Assembly: GCF_019091455.1 (NCBI RefSeq)
Contig: NZ_JAGXJN010000030.1
Coordinates: 48,230-112,229, forward strand
Direction of reading: 5' to 3'
DNA from: Chitinophaga sp. GbtcB8
GTDB taxonomy: Bacteria; Bacteroidota; Bacteroidia; Chitinophagales; Chitinophagaceae
Length of the DNA: 64,000 bases
How positions within the stretch are numbered: position 1 is the first letter of the stretch; every line of letters begins with the position of its first letter. Below, piece by piece: positions 16,261-24,942 of the stretch. The position numbers and the translations under genes are program-made. The notes below the pieces were generated by a model. It did not search any database and had not been told where the DNA came from. It saw only the letters and a program-made list of their open reading frames with translations.

Positions 16261-17067
16261 ATGCACAACCAATATCCCGTGTTCACATTAAACGGAACAC
16301 TCACTGACGAGCAACAGGCTTTTTTTGCCGCCAACGGTTTTATACATTTTAAGCAATTCCTCTCCCCTGCTGATGTGCAGGACATTATAAATGCAGCAGA
16401 TGCCGTACAGCAAAAATGGATCAGCGAAGGCATAGAGAAAGTGAATGGCGTACCTATTAAATATGGTAAGGACCTGAACGGCCAATCCATTGTACAACGC
16501 TTTGCTTTTATTAACCAGCACTCCTCCATATTAGCGGACCTGCTGCGTGATCCGCGCTTAAACGCCCTGCTGGACCTGATTGGCCCCGGCTCACGCATAG
16601 GTACTGATGAAAAAGATGGGATGGTATTTAACCATTACGTAAACGGACCTTTGAGTAAATTCACGAAGATGGGCTGGCATACGGATGGTTTGCGCGACCT
16701 GTTTTATGGCACCCGCCTGAATCCCATGCTGAATGTAGGCATTCACCTGAGCACCCAGCAACGGGAAAACGGCGGCCTGCGTATTATACCGGGCACCCAT
16801 CAGCAAAACCTCTTCAATTTCCTGTTCCGCAAGCTCTATTTCCTTGATCATAGCACTGACCCTGATGAGGTAGCTATTTTACCTACTGCCGGCGACCTTA
16901 CTGTGCATGATGGGCGGTTATGGCATCGCGTAGCGCAGTCACAGCGCAGCGGGGAAGAAAGCCGCCGCCGCGTGATCTATGTACCTTTAATTGCCGGCAA
17001 ATATGCGCCCAGGAATGAGTACAGCCCAACATTGTTTTACCAGCGCTTTGCGGGGTTGGTGAAGTAG
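16261..17067 (+). CDS. phytanoyl-CoA dioxygenase (PhyH) family Fe(II)/2-oxoglutarate oxygenase
   Basis: 268 residues. The iron-binding facial triad is visible as HTD (H140, D142) in KMGWHTDGL and H222 in GRLWHRVAQS, with a 2-oxoglutarate-binding Arg near 236-237. GGLRIIPGTHQ is typical of the family. It is a cytoplasmic oxygenase; PhyH enzymes hydroxylate lipids, phosphonates, alkaloids or sulfur compounds, so the fold does not give the substrate. The preceding poly-Cys leader peptide suggests control by cysteine supply and hence a role in sulfur scavenging. An alternative is a PhnY-like phosphonate hydroxylase, but the PhnZ-like gene is 27 kb away. Confidence 0.85.
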   Translation: MHNQYPVFTLNGTLTDEQQAFFAANGFIHFKQFLSPADVQDIINAADAVQQKWISEGIEKVNGVPIKYGKDLNGQSIVQRFAFINQHSSILADLLRDPRLNALLDLIGPGSRIGTDEKDGMVFNHYVNGPLSKFTKMGWHTDGLRDLFYGTRLNPMLNVGIHLSTQQRENGGLRIIPGTHQQNLFNFLFRKLYFLDHSTDPDEVAILPTAGDLTVHDGRLWHRVAQSQRSGEESRRRVIYVPLIAGKYAPRNEYSPTLFYQRFAGLVK

Positions 17068-17413
17068 GGCCGCCTGCGGTTGCGGGCTATGATCATTGTC
17101 TGCTGTGTTGAAATACCGCACGGATTGGAAATGGAATAGCTATAGATCAATGCCTATCATAAATAATGGTATATAAATTGTTGCTTAACGCTGTTTACAA
17201 ATAGATAAACAGCAAGGAAACTATATCTGGTCCATGATCAATAGCCATATGATCTATGTTATGGACTATCGACTATTAAATGGTCAATAACCTAACGATT
17301 TACGCCATGGACCATCGGCTATAGACCATGCACTATTGTTAAAAAACTACTAAAACGCTTCCATACCCGCCCAAAAAGCAGTATTATTGAAAGCGTAAAA
17401 AGGCATGTGATTG
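17068..17413. other. intergenic region with word-iterated sequence (GGACCATGG/GACTAT family)
   Basis: No gene is visible. From about 17229 to 17339 the words GGTCCATGA, ATGGACTATCGACTATT, CCATGGACCATCGGCTAT and AGACCATG recur on both strands. They form an imperfect inverted repeat of about 110 bases. It precedes the sensor kinase gene. Confidence 0.55.
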
Positions 17414-20059
17414 ATGAATTATCCGGGTAACAGTTCTTTTACACGATCCGTAAAAGGGAAGGTGGTGATTGCCTTCCTGGCGGGGTGTATTGCCCTGGGA
17501 CTGGCCTGGGTAGTGAGCCGCACCGCTTTCCGTGAAATGCTGCGCACCGTAAAAAGCCTTTCCGAACCCAATGAAAAGCTGCGCATTGTAAACACCCTTT
17601 TCCGGGATATTACCCAGCTGGATCAGCTACAGAAAAGACAGGCATTGCTGAAAGCCAACTCCTACCAAAGCTTCCTGAACGAATCTAAAATGCTGCGCGT
17701 GGCTATGGATAGCCTGCAGCTGCTGTATGGCGATAACCCGGCCCAGCGCCAGCGCGTGGATTCCATGAAACACCTGCTGCTGGAAAGGGATAAGCTGTTC
17801 CTGAATTATTTACAGGTGCGGCAGGGGCTGGTAAACAATAATGATCTTACCAAACAGATCCAGACCCTTTCAGAGCTGATCCTGAACAGCGCACCACAGA
17901 TAGACAGTACCGTGATCACTACGGAAAAAAAGATCTCCACCACCTTCATTTACCCCTCTGACTCTGCTGCAGCCGCCGCAGAAAAGGCAGAAGAAGAAGC
18001 TCCGCCTGTAAAAAGCGGATTTTTCAGCCGCCTGTTTGGCCGCAAAAAACCAGAAGCACCGCCGCCGTCAGAACAGGAAGCAGAAGTAGCGCCTACCTCC
18101 CAGGCCCCTACCCGCATGGTAAAGGAAGAGGTGAACGTGAAAATAGATACGCTGGCCCTGGCTAAACAGGACAGCATTATGTGGGAGGTGGAAAAGGCCA
18201 TGCAGGATTATGAAAAGGAGCGCCGACTGCAAAGCAGCCGTTTTGTGAACCGGGAAATAGAGCTGGCCAATGCCAGTAATGTACTCACCAGCCAAATGCT
18301 CTCCATTCTGCAGGAAGTAGAAAAAGAAGTAGTAAAACAGGAGGAACAAAACAATTACCAGGCCCGCAACGTGGTAAGCACCAGCGTATGGCGTATCAGC
18401 ATTATCATGTGTGTGTTCCTGCTGCTAATGGCTATACTGGTATACCTCATTCTTACAGATATTACTAAAAGTAACGCTTACCGGCAGCAGCTGGAAATTG
18501 CCAAGGAAGAAGCAGAATACCATGGCGCTGCCAAACAGCGCTTCCTGGCTAATATGAGCCCCGAGATCCGCACGCCGCTGCAGTCCATTATTGGTTATGC
18601 CGACCTGTTGCGGCAGCAGGACAAACCTTCCAAAAAACACCTGGAAGCTATTTTCCACTCCTCCGAGCACCTGTTGCATATTGTAAACGAGGTGCTGGAT
18701 TACAGCCGCATTATATCCGGTAAGTTCACTTTTGAGCGCCGCGATTTTGACCTGCGCCAGCTGCTGGAAGAGGTAATGGCCGTGATACGCCCGCAGGCAG
18801 AAAAGAAGGCTTTGGCCCTGGTGTTAAACAACACGCTCCATAGCGGCGTTTTTGTGAACGGGGACCCTTTCCGCCTGAAACAGCTGCTCTATAACCTGAT
18901 GGGCAATGCCGTTAAGTTCACAGACGAAGGGCAGGTAACACTTACCGTAGAGAGCGCGCCCTCTGCCGAGGATAATAGGCAGCTGCTCACCTTTACCGTG
19001 GCCGATACCGGTAAAGGCATTGCTGAAAAAGACGTGCAACGCATCTTTAACCAGTTTGAACAGGCTGGCGACAGCTCTCACCAGAACGGTACCGGCCTGG
19101 GGTTAAGTATTGTAAAAGCCTTAACAGAAGCGCAGAACGGCAGCATTGAAGTAACCAGCGAACCGGGGGTAGGCTCCCGCTTTGCCGTGCAGCTGCCCTT
19201 TGCAATGGCTGTCATGCATAATGCCCTGCCCAATACAGAAGCCGTACATTTCCATGGCCATTATGAAGGCAAGGTATGGGTGGTGGATGATGATCCGTTT
19301 ATTTTGCATTTATGCGCCTCTATTTTTGAGAAACATGCCATTCCGCACATTTGCTTCCATTTGCCGGAAGCCATGCTGGAAATGCCCTGGGATGATGATG
19401 TAACACTGATACTGGCGGATATGCGTATGCCGGGCCTGAACGGGGCGGAACTCTGCCGCCGCCTGCGCCGGTATATTCCGGAAACCGTGAAGATCTACGC
19501 CCTTACCGCGCAGGCACTGCCGGAAGAAAGGGAAGCTGTGCTGCAGGAAGGCGGTTTTGACGGGCTGCTGATGAAACCTTTCCGGGAATCAGAACTATTA
19601 TCCCTGTTAGATGAGCAGTACGTACCTGAAGCAGATAACGAGGATTATGAAAGCGAGGCGGAAGAGGATAATGAAATAGACCTGGCTGCACTGGAAAAGC
19701 TCACCTTTGGCGATAAGACCATGATCCAGAAAATACTGGAACGTTTTAGTAATGATAACCGTTATGACCTGGACCAGCTTTGTATGGCGGCAAAGGGTGA
19801 GGATATGGAGCAGGTGTCTTTACTGCTGCACCGCATGGCCGGCAGAACCGCGCAGATAGGCGCCGGTGAGCTGGCAGCCCGCTTCCGCATGCTGGAAATA
19901 GCCTTACAACAAAATACTGTATTACCGGGAGATGCAGTGGCGCAGGTAGATGAGCTGTCCGTAGGCATGAAAGCCTTATTGTACAAGGTAGATTCCCTGT
20001 TTATCCCTCAATCTGATACTTCTCCATCTTTTTATAAAGCGTCTTTCGATCAATATTAA
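17414..20059 (+). CDS. hybrid sensor kinase (HisKA-like/HATPase/REC/HPt) lacking the phospho-acceptor His
   Basis: 881 residues from the ATG at 17414. Membrane segments at about 14-34 and 335-358 enclose an extracytoplasmic sensor region of about 300 residues, with a Pro/Glu-rich stretch near 185-230. The HisKA box reads ANMSPEIRTPL: the His of the usual SHE motif is Pro (codon CCC at 18560-18562, residue 383). The HATPase domain keeps its N box (NLMGNAVKFTDEG), DTGKGI and GTGLGLSIV. The receiver domain has DDD at 625-627, phospho-acceptor D669 (LADMRMPG), and the Thr and Lys (LTAQ, MKPF). The C-terminal HPt domain has its His at about 806 (LLLHRMAG). It probably works with the convergent NtrC-type regulator, perhaps receiving phosphate from another kinase. 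Confidence 0.88.
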   Translation: MNYPGNSSFTRSVKGKVVIAFLAGCIALGLAWVVSRTAFREMLRTVKSLSEPNEKLRIVNTLFRDITQLDQLQKRQALLKANSYQSFLNESKMLRVAMDSLQLLYGDNPAQRQRVDSMKHLLLERDKLFLNYLQVRQGLVNNNDLTKQIQTLSELILNSAPQIDSTVITTEKKISTTFIYPSDSAAAAAEKAEEEAPPVKSGFFSRLFGRKKPEAPPPSEQEAEVAPTSQAPTRMVKEEVNVKIDTLALAKQDSIMWEVEKAMQDYEKERRLQSSRFVNREIELANASNVLTSQMLSILQEVEKEVVKQEEQNNYQARNVVSTSVWRISIIMCVFLLLMAILVYLILTDITKSNAYRQQLEIAKEEAEYHGAAKQRFLANMSPEIRTPLQSIIGYADLLRQQDKPSKKHLEAIFHSSEHLLHIVNEVLDYSRIISGKFTFERRDFDLRQLLEEVMAVIRPQAEKKALALVLNNTLHSGVFVNGDPFRLKQLLYNLMGNAVKFTDEGQVTLTVESAPSAEDNRQLLTFTVADTGKGIAEKDVQRIFNQFEQAGDSSHQNGTGLGLSIVKALTEAQNGSIEVTSEPGVGSRFAVQLPFAMAVMHNALPNTEAVHFHGHYEGKVWVVDDDPFILHLCASIFEKHAIPHICFHLPEAMLEMPWDDDVTLILADMRMPGLNGAELCRRLRRYIPETVKIYALTAQALPEEREAVLQEGGFDGLLMKPFRESELLSLLDEQYVPEADNEDYESEAEEDNEIDLAALEKLTFGDKTMIQKILERFSNDNRYDLDQLCMAAKGEDMEQVSLLLHRMAGRTAQIGAGELAARFRMLEIALQQNTVLPGDAVAQVDELSVGMKALLYKVDSLFIPQSDTSPSFYKASFDQY

Positions 20060-21335
20060 GCAGCCGGGCGGCCTTGCTTTTATTGTTCTTTACCTGGCGC
20101 AGTATTTCCTTGATCAATTCTTTTTCATTCCCTTCATTCAGCGCCTTCAGGTCTGTGCTTTGGGTTTTAGGCATCTGGTTCACAGAAAAGGTCATTTCAT
20201 CCGGCAGGCTTTCCATGCCCGCGGTTTCACTTTCCGTTAACAGCACCATGCGGCGTATCACGTTCTTTAGCTCCCGCAGGTTACCCGGCCAGTCGTACTG
20301 GCGGAACACCGTCATAGCGCCGGATGACAGGCGTTTGATCTGGCGGCCCAGCTCCTGGTTAGCCAGTTTTATAAAGTGCTGGGTAAATATTTCCAGGTCT
20401 TCTTCCCGTTCCCGCAGGGGCGGTACATCCATTTTAAATTCATTCAGGCGATGGTACAGGTCTTCCCGGAAATTGCCGTTGGCAGAGGGCAGGTCTTCAT
20501 TGGTGGCGGTAATGATCCGCACATCCACCCGTATCTGCTGGGTGCTGCCAATGGGCTGTATCACGCGCTCCTGCAGGGCGCGCAGCAGCTCCACCTGCAC
20601 TTCGTAGCTCAGGTTCCCTACCTCATCCAGGAAAAGAGTGCCGCCGTTAGCGGCCTCAAACAAACCTTTTTTGTTCTGCAATGCGCCGGTATAAGCGCCT
20701 TTTACATGTCCAAACAGCTCACTGGCGGCCAGCTCTTTGGAAAGGGCGCCGCAGTCCACTGCAATAAAAGGTTTATCGGCCCGCTTGCTCAGGCTGTGAA
20801 TGGAGCGGGCTACATATTCCTTACCGGTACCGCTTTCTCCCAATATGATCACAGACATATCGGTAGGCGCTACCAGCTTAATGTATTCATATAGTTTTCT
20901 GGAAATTTCGCTATTACCCTCAATAAAACCGGATAACACATTTTGCTGCTGGGTGGCAGGGGCGGTAGTAGTGGTTTTACGGTTCAGCGCTTCGTTCAGC
21001 ACCAGCAGCATCTCATCTGCATTCACAGGTTTGGTAATATAGTCAAAGGCGCCGGAGCGCATGGCCTGCACTGCGGTACGCACATCATTAAAGCTGGTCA
21101 TAATGATGGCGGGTATATGCATGCCCCTTTCCTTGGTAGCATTCAACACTTCCAGTCCGTTCCCGTCCGTAAGCCGGTAATCCAGCAACAGCAGGTCATA
21201 TTCTTTTTTTTCCAGTGATCTTATTCCGTTCTTTACGTTATACACTGCATCCACCTCATGGCCGTGTTTCTTGAGAAAACCTTCCAGGATCTGTGAAAAT
21301 GTAGTGTCGTCCTCTACTAACAATATATTGGCCAT
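20001..21335 (-). CDS. sigma-54-dependent NtrC-family response regulator
   Basis: 444 residues. Receiver domain at about 1-120 (LLVEDD, phospho-acceptor D52 in LLLDYRLTDGNG). AAA+ domain at about 145-375 with Walker A GESGTGKE, the sigma-54 contact loop GAYTGA and Walker B GGTLFLDEVG. A Fis-type helix-turn-helix is at the end (KSKAARLLNIDRKTLYKKM). It activates sigma-54 promoters when phosphorylated. Its last 59 bases overlap the last 59 bases of the convergent sensor kinase gene, so both proteins' C-termini share the same DNA. The pairing with that kinase is by position only. Confidence 0.93.
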   Translation of the reverse strand: MANILLVEDDTTFSQILEGFLKKHGHEVDAVYNVKNGIRSLEKKEYDLLLLDYRLTDGNGLEVLNATKERGMHIPAIIMTSFNDVRTAVQAMRSGAFDYITKPVNADEMLLVLNEALNRKTTTTAPATQQQNVLSGFIEGNSEISRKLYEYIKLVAPTDMSVIILGESGTGKEYVARSIHSLSKRADKPFIAVDCGALSKELAASELFGHVKGAYTGALQNKKGLFEAANGGTLFLDEVGNLSYEVQVELLRALQERVIQPIGSTQQIRVDVRIITATNEDLPSANGNFREDLYHRLNEFKMDVPPLREREEDLEIFTQHFIKLANQELGRQIKRLSSGAMTVFRQYDWPGNLRELKNVIRRMVLLTESETAGMESLPDEMTFSVNQMPKTQSTDLKALNEGNEKELIKEILRQVKNNKSKAARLLNIDRKTLYKKMEKYQIEG

Positions 21336-21348
21336 GGCATCAGAATAT

Positions 21349-21443
21349 ATTTACGATTTTAGATTTACGATTTTAGACCTGGATTGATGCGAATAAGAAT
21401 CGCGCTGATCAAATCTAAAATCGTAAATCTAAGATCTAAAATT
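21349..21443. repeat. word-iterated inverted repeat (AAATCTAAAATCGT family)
   Basis: The left arm 21349-21380 has ATTTACGATTTTAG twice. The right arm 21408-21443 carries the complementary words AAATCTAAAATCGTAAATC and a degenerate extra copy. The loop of about 27 bases is GC-richer. It lies in the presumed leader of the NtrC-type regulator gene. Confidence 0.75.
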
Positions 21444-21481
21444 GCTCGACTGTAATATTAGTTAACAATACCGGATAAAAC

Positions 21482-21527
21482 AAAAATAGAGAAGTCCCCC
21501 CGTCCGGGGAGACTTCCCATTTTTATT
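21482..21527. terminator. bidirectional terminator
   Basis: GAAGTCCCCC...GGGGAGACTTC (21491-21516) forms a strong hairpin. It is flanked by AT-rich runs on both sides, with TTTTTATT on the plus side and TATTTTTG on the minus side. It ends the PepSY-like gene on the minus strand, about 25 bases after its stop. Confidence 0.8.
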
Positions 21528-21552
21528 CTACTGCATGTCCAGGGCTTTCTGA

Positions 21553-21858
21553 TCAGGCAACCACCTTACCGTCTTTATCTAACTTTACGGTTTTGGCTTC
21601 TTCTCCTTTCTTCAGCTCAACTTCGTAATACTCCATACCTGTAGCGGGTTTTACCCAGAAAGCTTTGTCCGCTTTCCATTCTTTGTAATCATCAGAAGCC
21701 AGGGTTGCCTTTACTGCATCGGGTAACTCTTCTACCTTAACAGGTTTCTTTTCATCCTGCAGCTGCACTTTTGCAATTACAGGTTTGTGTGCGTTGGCAT
21801 TTACGGTAACTGCGCCTGATAGTGCTACTACTACCAGTGAGAGCATCAAGTTTTTCAT
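21553..21858 (-). CDS. small secreted PepSY-like protein
   Basis: 101 residues with a Sec signal peptide (cleavage near residue 22-23, after ANA). The mature part, with VEELPDAVKATLASDDYKEWKA followed by YYEVELKKGEEAKTVKLDKDG, fits the PepSY-like (beta-lactamase-inhibitor-like) fold common in Bacteroidota. The role of these small periplasmic proteins is not known. Monocistronic, with a strong terminator. Confidence 0.75.
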   Translation of the reverse strand: MKNLMLSLVVVALSGAVTVNANAHKPVIAKVQLQDEKKPVKVEELPDAVKATLASDDYKEWKADKAFWVKPATGMEYYEVELKKGEEAKTVKLDKDGKVVA

Positions 21859-22054
21859 TGTTCAGTGTTTTTATAAAGTGGAGGAATTCTAAAGTCCAAC
21901 TATATAATGTGAAAAACGTGCCATGCTTTTTAGCAAAGTTTAGCAACCCGCATCTCGTTGACAGTAAGCATTTTATGCGTATAGGATTGCGTACCCTCCA
22001 CACATTACAGTTGAGGACGTATTCCCAAAGTTGAGTACAAAGTCAGCAGTTTTT

Positions 22055-22603
22055 TTACGCAATCTTTGCGTTCACAGCAACTTCCTGCACCAGCTGTATG
22101 CTCATGTGCAGCTTTACTTCATCTCCCAGTATCAGGCCACCGGCATCAGTGGTAGCGCTCCAGCGCAGGCCGTAGTCGGAGCGGTGCAGTCTTCCGTTCA
22201 GCTCAAAACCAGCTTTGGTTTGTCCCCATGCATCTTGTGTGGTGCCGTAATAAGTAACGGAAAGCTCAATGCTATGCGTTTGATCCCGTATGGTCAGGTC
22301 GCCGATCAGGCGGTAATGGTCATCGTCTACCTTCTTAACCTGTTTGGATTCAAAGAATATCCTGGGAAATTGTGCGCCGTCGAAGAAATCGGCAGTCCTC
22401 AGGTGTTCGTCACGCTGGTCATTGTTGGTTGTTACACTGTTAACATCCGCCTCAAAGGTAATGCGTGCATCATGAAAGTCCGCGCTGTTGGTATGTAAGG
22501 TGCCTTCAAAGTTGGTAAAGTGGCCGCTTACGTTTGTGATCATCAGGTGTTTTACTTTAAATCCTACCTCGCTGTGTGATGCATCGATTTTCCAGGTTGT
22601 CAT
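22055..22603 (-). CDS. YceI-family lipocalin-like protein
   Basis: 182 residues. The pattern WKIDASHSEVGFKVKHLMITNVSGHFTNFEG at the N-terminus and GDLTIRDQTHSIEL in the middle are typical of YceI, a beta-barrel that binds polyisoprenoid or amphiphilic molecules. No signal peptide is visible, so this copy is probably cytoplasmic, as in many Bacteroidota paralogs. It is transcribed divergently from the two-component genes. A TCCTGAA-N8-TTCAGGA palindrome lies 28 bases upstream of the start. Confidence 0.88.
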   Translation of the reverse strand: MTTWKIDASHSEVGFKVKHLMITNVSGHFTNFEGTLHTNSADFHDARITFEADVNSVTTNNDQRDEHLRTADFFDGAQFPRIFFESKQVKKVDDDHYRLIGDLTIRDQTHSIELSVTYYGTTQDAWGQTKAGFELNGRLHRSDYGLRWSATTDAGGLILGDEVKLHMSIQLVQEVAVNAKIA

Positions 22604-22630
22604 AATTGTAATGTTTTTTAAATCCTAGGT

Positions 22631-22652
22631 TCCTGAAAGTATACGTTCAGGA
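22631..22652. promoter_or_regulatory. palindrome upstream of yceI-like gene
   Basis: TCCTGAA at 22631-22637 and TTCAGGA at 22646-22652 are separated by 8 bases. It lies in the intergenic region shared with the divergent response regulator gene, so it may be an operator for either side. The binding protein is unknown. Confidence 0.4.
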
Positions 22653-22898
22653 TTCCCGTTCCGTTTTCCATGTATAAAAATAATTGTTAGCCCCTTCAAA
22701 TGCTGTGGACAAATTGCCGGAAATAGTGCACTTTTTTAACATTTGTAATAATTTAGTACACATTTAACATTTCGTTAAAACTTACCTTTAAAACCGGCTG
22801 CCCACGGGGCTTTAAAGCGGCTTTTTTACAGGCAGCCTCCAATAGAACTAACGTGTTAAGTGCAGAATTGCTTATTTTCCGTTCCCAAACGGAACCGC

Positions 22899-23591
22899 AT
22901 GAAGATATTATTGGTTGAAGACGAGCCGAATGTGGTATCGCTTATTAAACGGGGGCTGGCAGATAACGGGCATGAGATCAGTGTAGCCATGGACGGTTGG
23001 TCCGGTTTACAAATGACCAGCGACCATGATTTTGACCTGATCATACTGGATATTATGCTGCCTGGCATTAACGGGGTAGAGATCTGCCGCAGCATACGCA
23101 AACAAAATGAGCAGGTGCCTATTATGATGCTGACCGCATTGGGCACCACGGAAAATATTGTAACAGGGCTGGATAGCGGGGCAGACGATAACCTGGTGAA
23201 ACCCTTTAAGCTGGCGGAGCTGAGCGCACGCGTACGCACACTTACGCGCCGCTCAAAAAATACGCAGGCCCCCAGCAGCCTGCTGCAGATTGCCGACCTG
23301 GAGCTGGATACCGTTTCCAAAACCGTGCGCCGTAATAATAAACCCCTGAACCTTACTGCTACCGAATACCGGCTGCTGGAGTTCCTGCTGAAGAACCAGC
23401 GCCGCGTACTGTCCCGCATAGAAATACTGGAACACGTATGGGATATTGATTTTAACCTGGGCACCAATGTAGTAGATGTATATGTGAACTACCTCCGTAA
23501 AAAAATTGATAAAACCGGTTCCTCCAAACTGATACACACCGTGGTGGGCATGGGTTATGTAATGCGCGAACAACATGAGAATACAGAATAA
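22899..23591 (+). CDS. OmpR-family response regulator
   Basis: 230 residues from the ATG at 22899; an in-frame upstream start at 22860 lacks support. The receiver domain starts MKILLVEDEPN, with the phospho-acceptor Asp in LIILDIMLPG (about residue 51) and Lys in VKPF. The winged-helix DNA-binding domain occupies about 125-225 (LTATEYRLLEFLLKNQ, NVVDVYVNYLRKKID). It overlaps the next gene, a sensor kinase, by 17 bases, so the two are translationally coupled. One oddity is DDNLVKPF, where most relatives have DDYLVKPF. Confidence 0.93.
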   Translation: MKILLVEDEPNVVSLIKRGLADNGHEISVAMDGWSGLQMTSDHDFDLIILDIMLPGINGVEICRSIRKQNEQVPIMMLTALGTTENIVTGLDSGADDNLVKPFKLAELSARVRTLTRRSKNTQAPSSLLQIADLELDTVSKTVRRNNKPLNLTATEYRLLEFLLKNQRRVLSRIEILEHVWDIDFNLGTNVVDVYVNYLRKKIDKTGSSKLIHTVVGMGYVMREQHENTE

Positions 23592-24939
23592 GATAACCAT
23601 CCTCTTTACGGCTATTACCGCCGCTATTATGCTGCTGTTAAGCCTTTTCGTCTATTATTTTGCTGCCCGCAGCACCGCGCAGAATTTTTACCACCGCCTG
23701 GAAGTACGCGCCAAAATAGTGGCGCAGGCCATCCTGGAAGATAATAAAAGCAACACGCACATTTATTACCGTGTAAAGGAGGAGCAGCTGGAGAACCTGC
23801 CCTTTGAAAAAGATTATGCTATAAAGCTGCAGCCCCGTACCGGTGAGCTGATGGAAAGATCCCCGGTGAACTTACCTGCTGATTTTTACAAAAGGGCATT
23901 TACCAACGGCAGTGCGCGGTTTGTGCGCGACAGCGTGCTGTATGCCGGCTTATACCTGGGTAAGGATGCGGATTTTATGGTGATCACCGCTGCGCAGGAT
24001 GTGTATGGCAAGGAAGAATTACAGAACCTGAAACAGGCATTGCTCATTGGTTTCCTGGTGTTCTCCGTACTGGTATTCACCATGGGGAAAGTATTCAGCC
24101 GGCAGATCTTTCAGCCCGTGCGGGATATTATACATAATGTACAACGCATCAGCGCCAATAACCTGCACCTGCGTTTAAATACCGGCAACGGGAAAGATGA
24201 GATCGCGGAGCTGGCCATTACTTTTAATGATATGCTGGGCCGCCTGGAAGCTATTTTTGAAACACAGAATAATTTTATCAGCAACGCCTCCCACGAGTTC
24301 AGAACGCCGCTCACTATTATTTCCGGGGAAGCAGAGCTGGGCATGCAAAAAACCGGCGCCTCTTTGGAGCAGGTTGCCTCCTTTACGCTTATTTTACAGG
24401 AAGCTGCCCGGCTAAACCAGCTGGTAAGCAGCCTGCTAAGCCTTGCCCAAACAGGGTTTGACGGGAAAAAGCTGCCCTGGGAAAAAATACGGCTGGATGA
24501 GCTGTTATGGTCTGTGAAAACCACGGCCAACCAGATCTATCCTGACAATAAAATAACGCTGGATTTTAATAACCTGCCGGAAGAGGCGGATCATTTAAGC
24601 ACGCTGGGTAACCTGCCCTTATTGCAGATGGCGCTGAGCAATGTAGTATTGAATGCCTGCAAATATTCCAGCAATCAACCGGTAGCCATACAGCTGGAAG
24701 CCACTAAAAAGGTGCTGATCATAACGGTAACAGACCAGGGTATTGGCATTCCCTCCGCAGAGCTGGGGCAGGTGTTTGTGCCTTTTTTCCGCGCTTCTAA
24801 TACAAGCAGCTTTGAAGGCCATGGTATCGGGCTGCCGCTTACGCTTAATATTATCCGCCTGCACAAAGGCTCTATTGACATACAAGCCCGCGAACAATCA
24901 GGCACCGTGGTAAAAATTTACCTGCCGGTAATAACCTGA
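23575..24939 (+). CDS. sensor histidine kinase
   Basis: 454 residues. Membrane segments at about 9-30 and 160-182 enclose a periplasmic sensor of about 130 residues. HAMP follows (about 180-235), then HisKA with an intact His (NASHEFRTPLTIISGE, about residue 243) and HATPase (NVVLNACKYS, DQGIGIP, GHGIGLPLT). It forms a two-component system with the preceding OmpR-type regulator. The stop lies 3 bases from the stop of the convergent FtsX-type permease gene. Confidence 0.93.
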   Translation: MRIQNKITILFTAITAAIMLLLSLFVYYFAARSTAQNFYHRLEVRAKIVAQAILEDNKSNTHIYYRVKEEQLENLPFEKDYAIKLQPRTGELMERSPVNLPADFYKRAFTNGSARFVRDSVLYAGLYLGKDADFMVITAAQDVYGKEELQNLKQALLIGFLVFSVLVFTMGKVFSRQIFQPVRDIIHNVQRISANNLHLRLNTGNGKDEIAELAITFNDMLGRLEAIFETQNNFISNASHEFRTPLTIISGEAELGMQKTGASLEQVASFTLILQEAARLNQLVSSLLSLAQTGFDGKKLPWEKIRLDELLWSVKTTANQIYPDNKITLDFNNLPEEADHLSTLGNLPLLQMALSNVVLNACKYSSNQPVAIQLEATKKVLIITVTDQGIGIPSAELGQVFVPFFRASNTSSFEGHGIGLPLTLNIIRLHKGSIDIQAREQSGTVVKIYLPVIT

Positions 24940-24942
24940 GCA

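Noticed and set aside
17411..17413. TTG upstream of the sensor kinase ATG (and similar TTG frames before fecR, btuB, cobT, marC, the FadR-type gene and DUF5690) as start codons
   Set aside because: An ATG follows within a few codons in each case; several TTG extensions lie in promoters, riboswitch leader or repeats.
22856..23467. A 203-codon minus-strand frame opposite the OmpR-type regulator
   Set aside because: The regulator's receiver and winged-helix motifs are unmistakable; the antisense translation is Ser/Arg-rich and without features.
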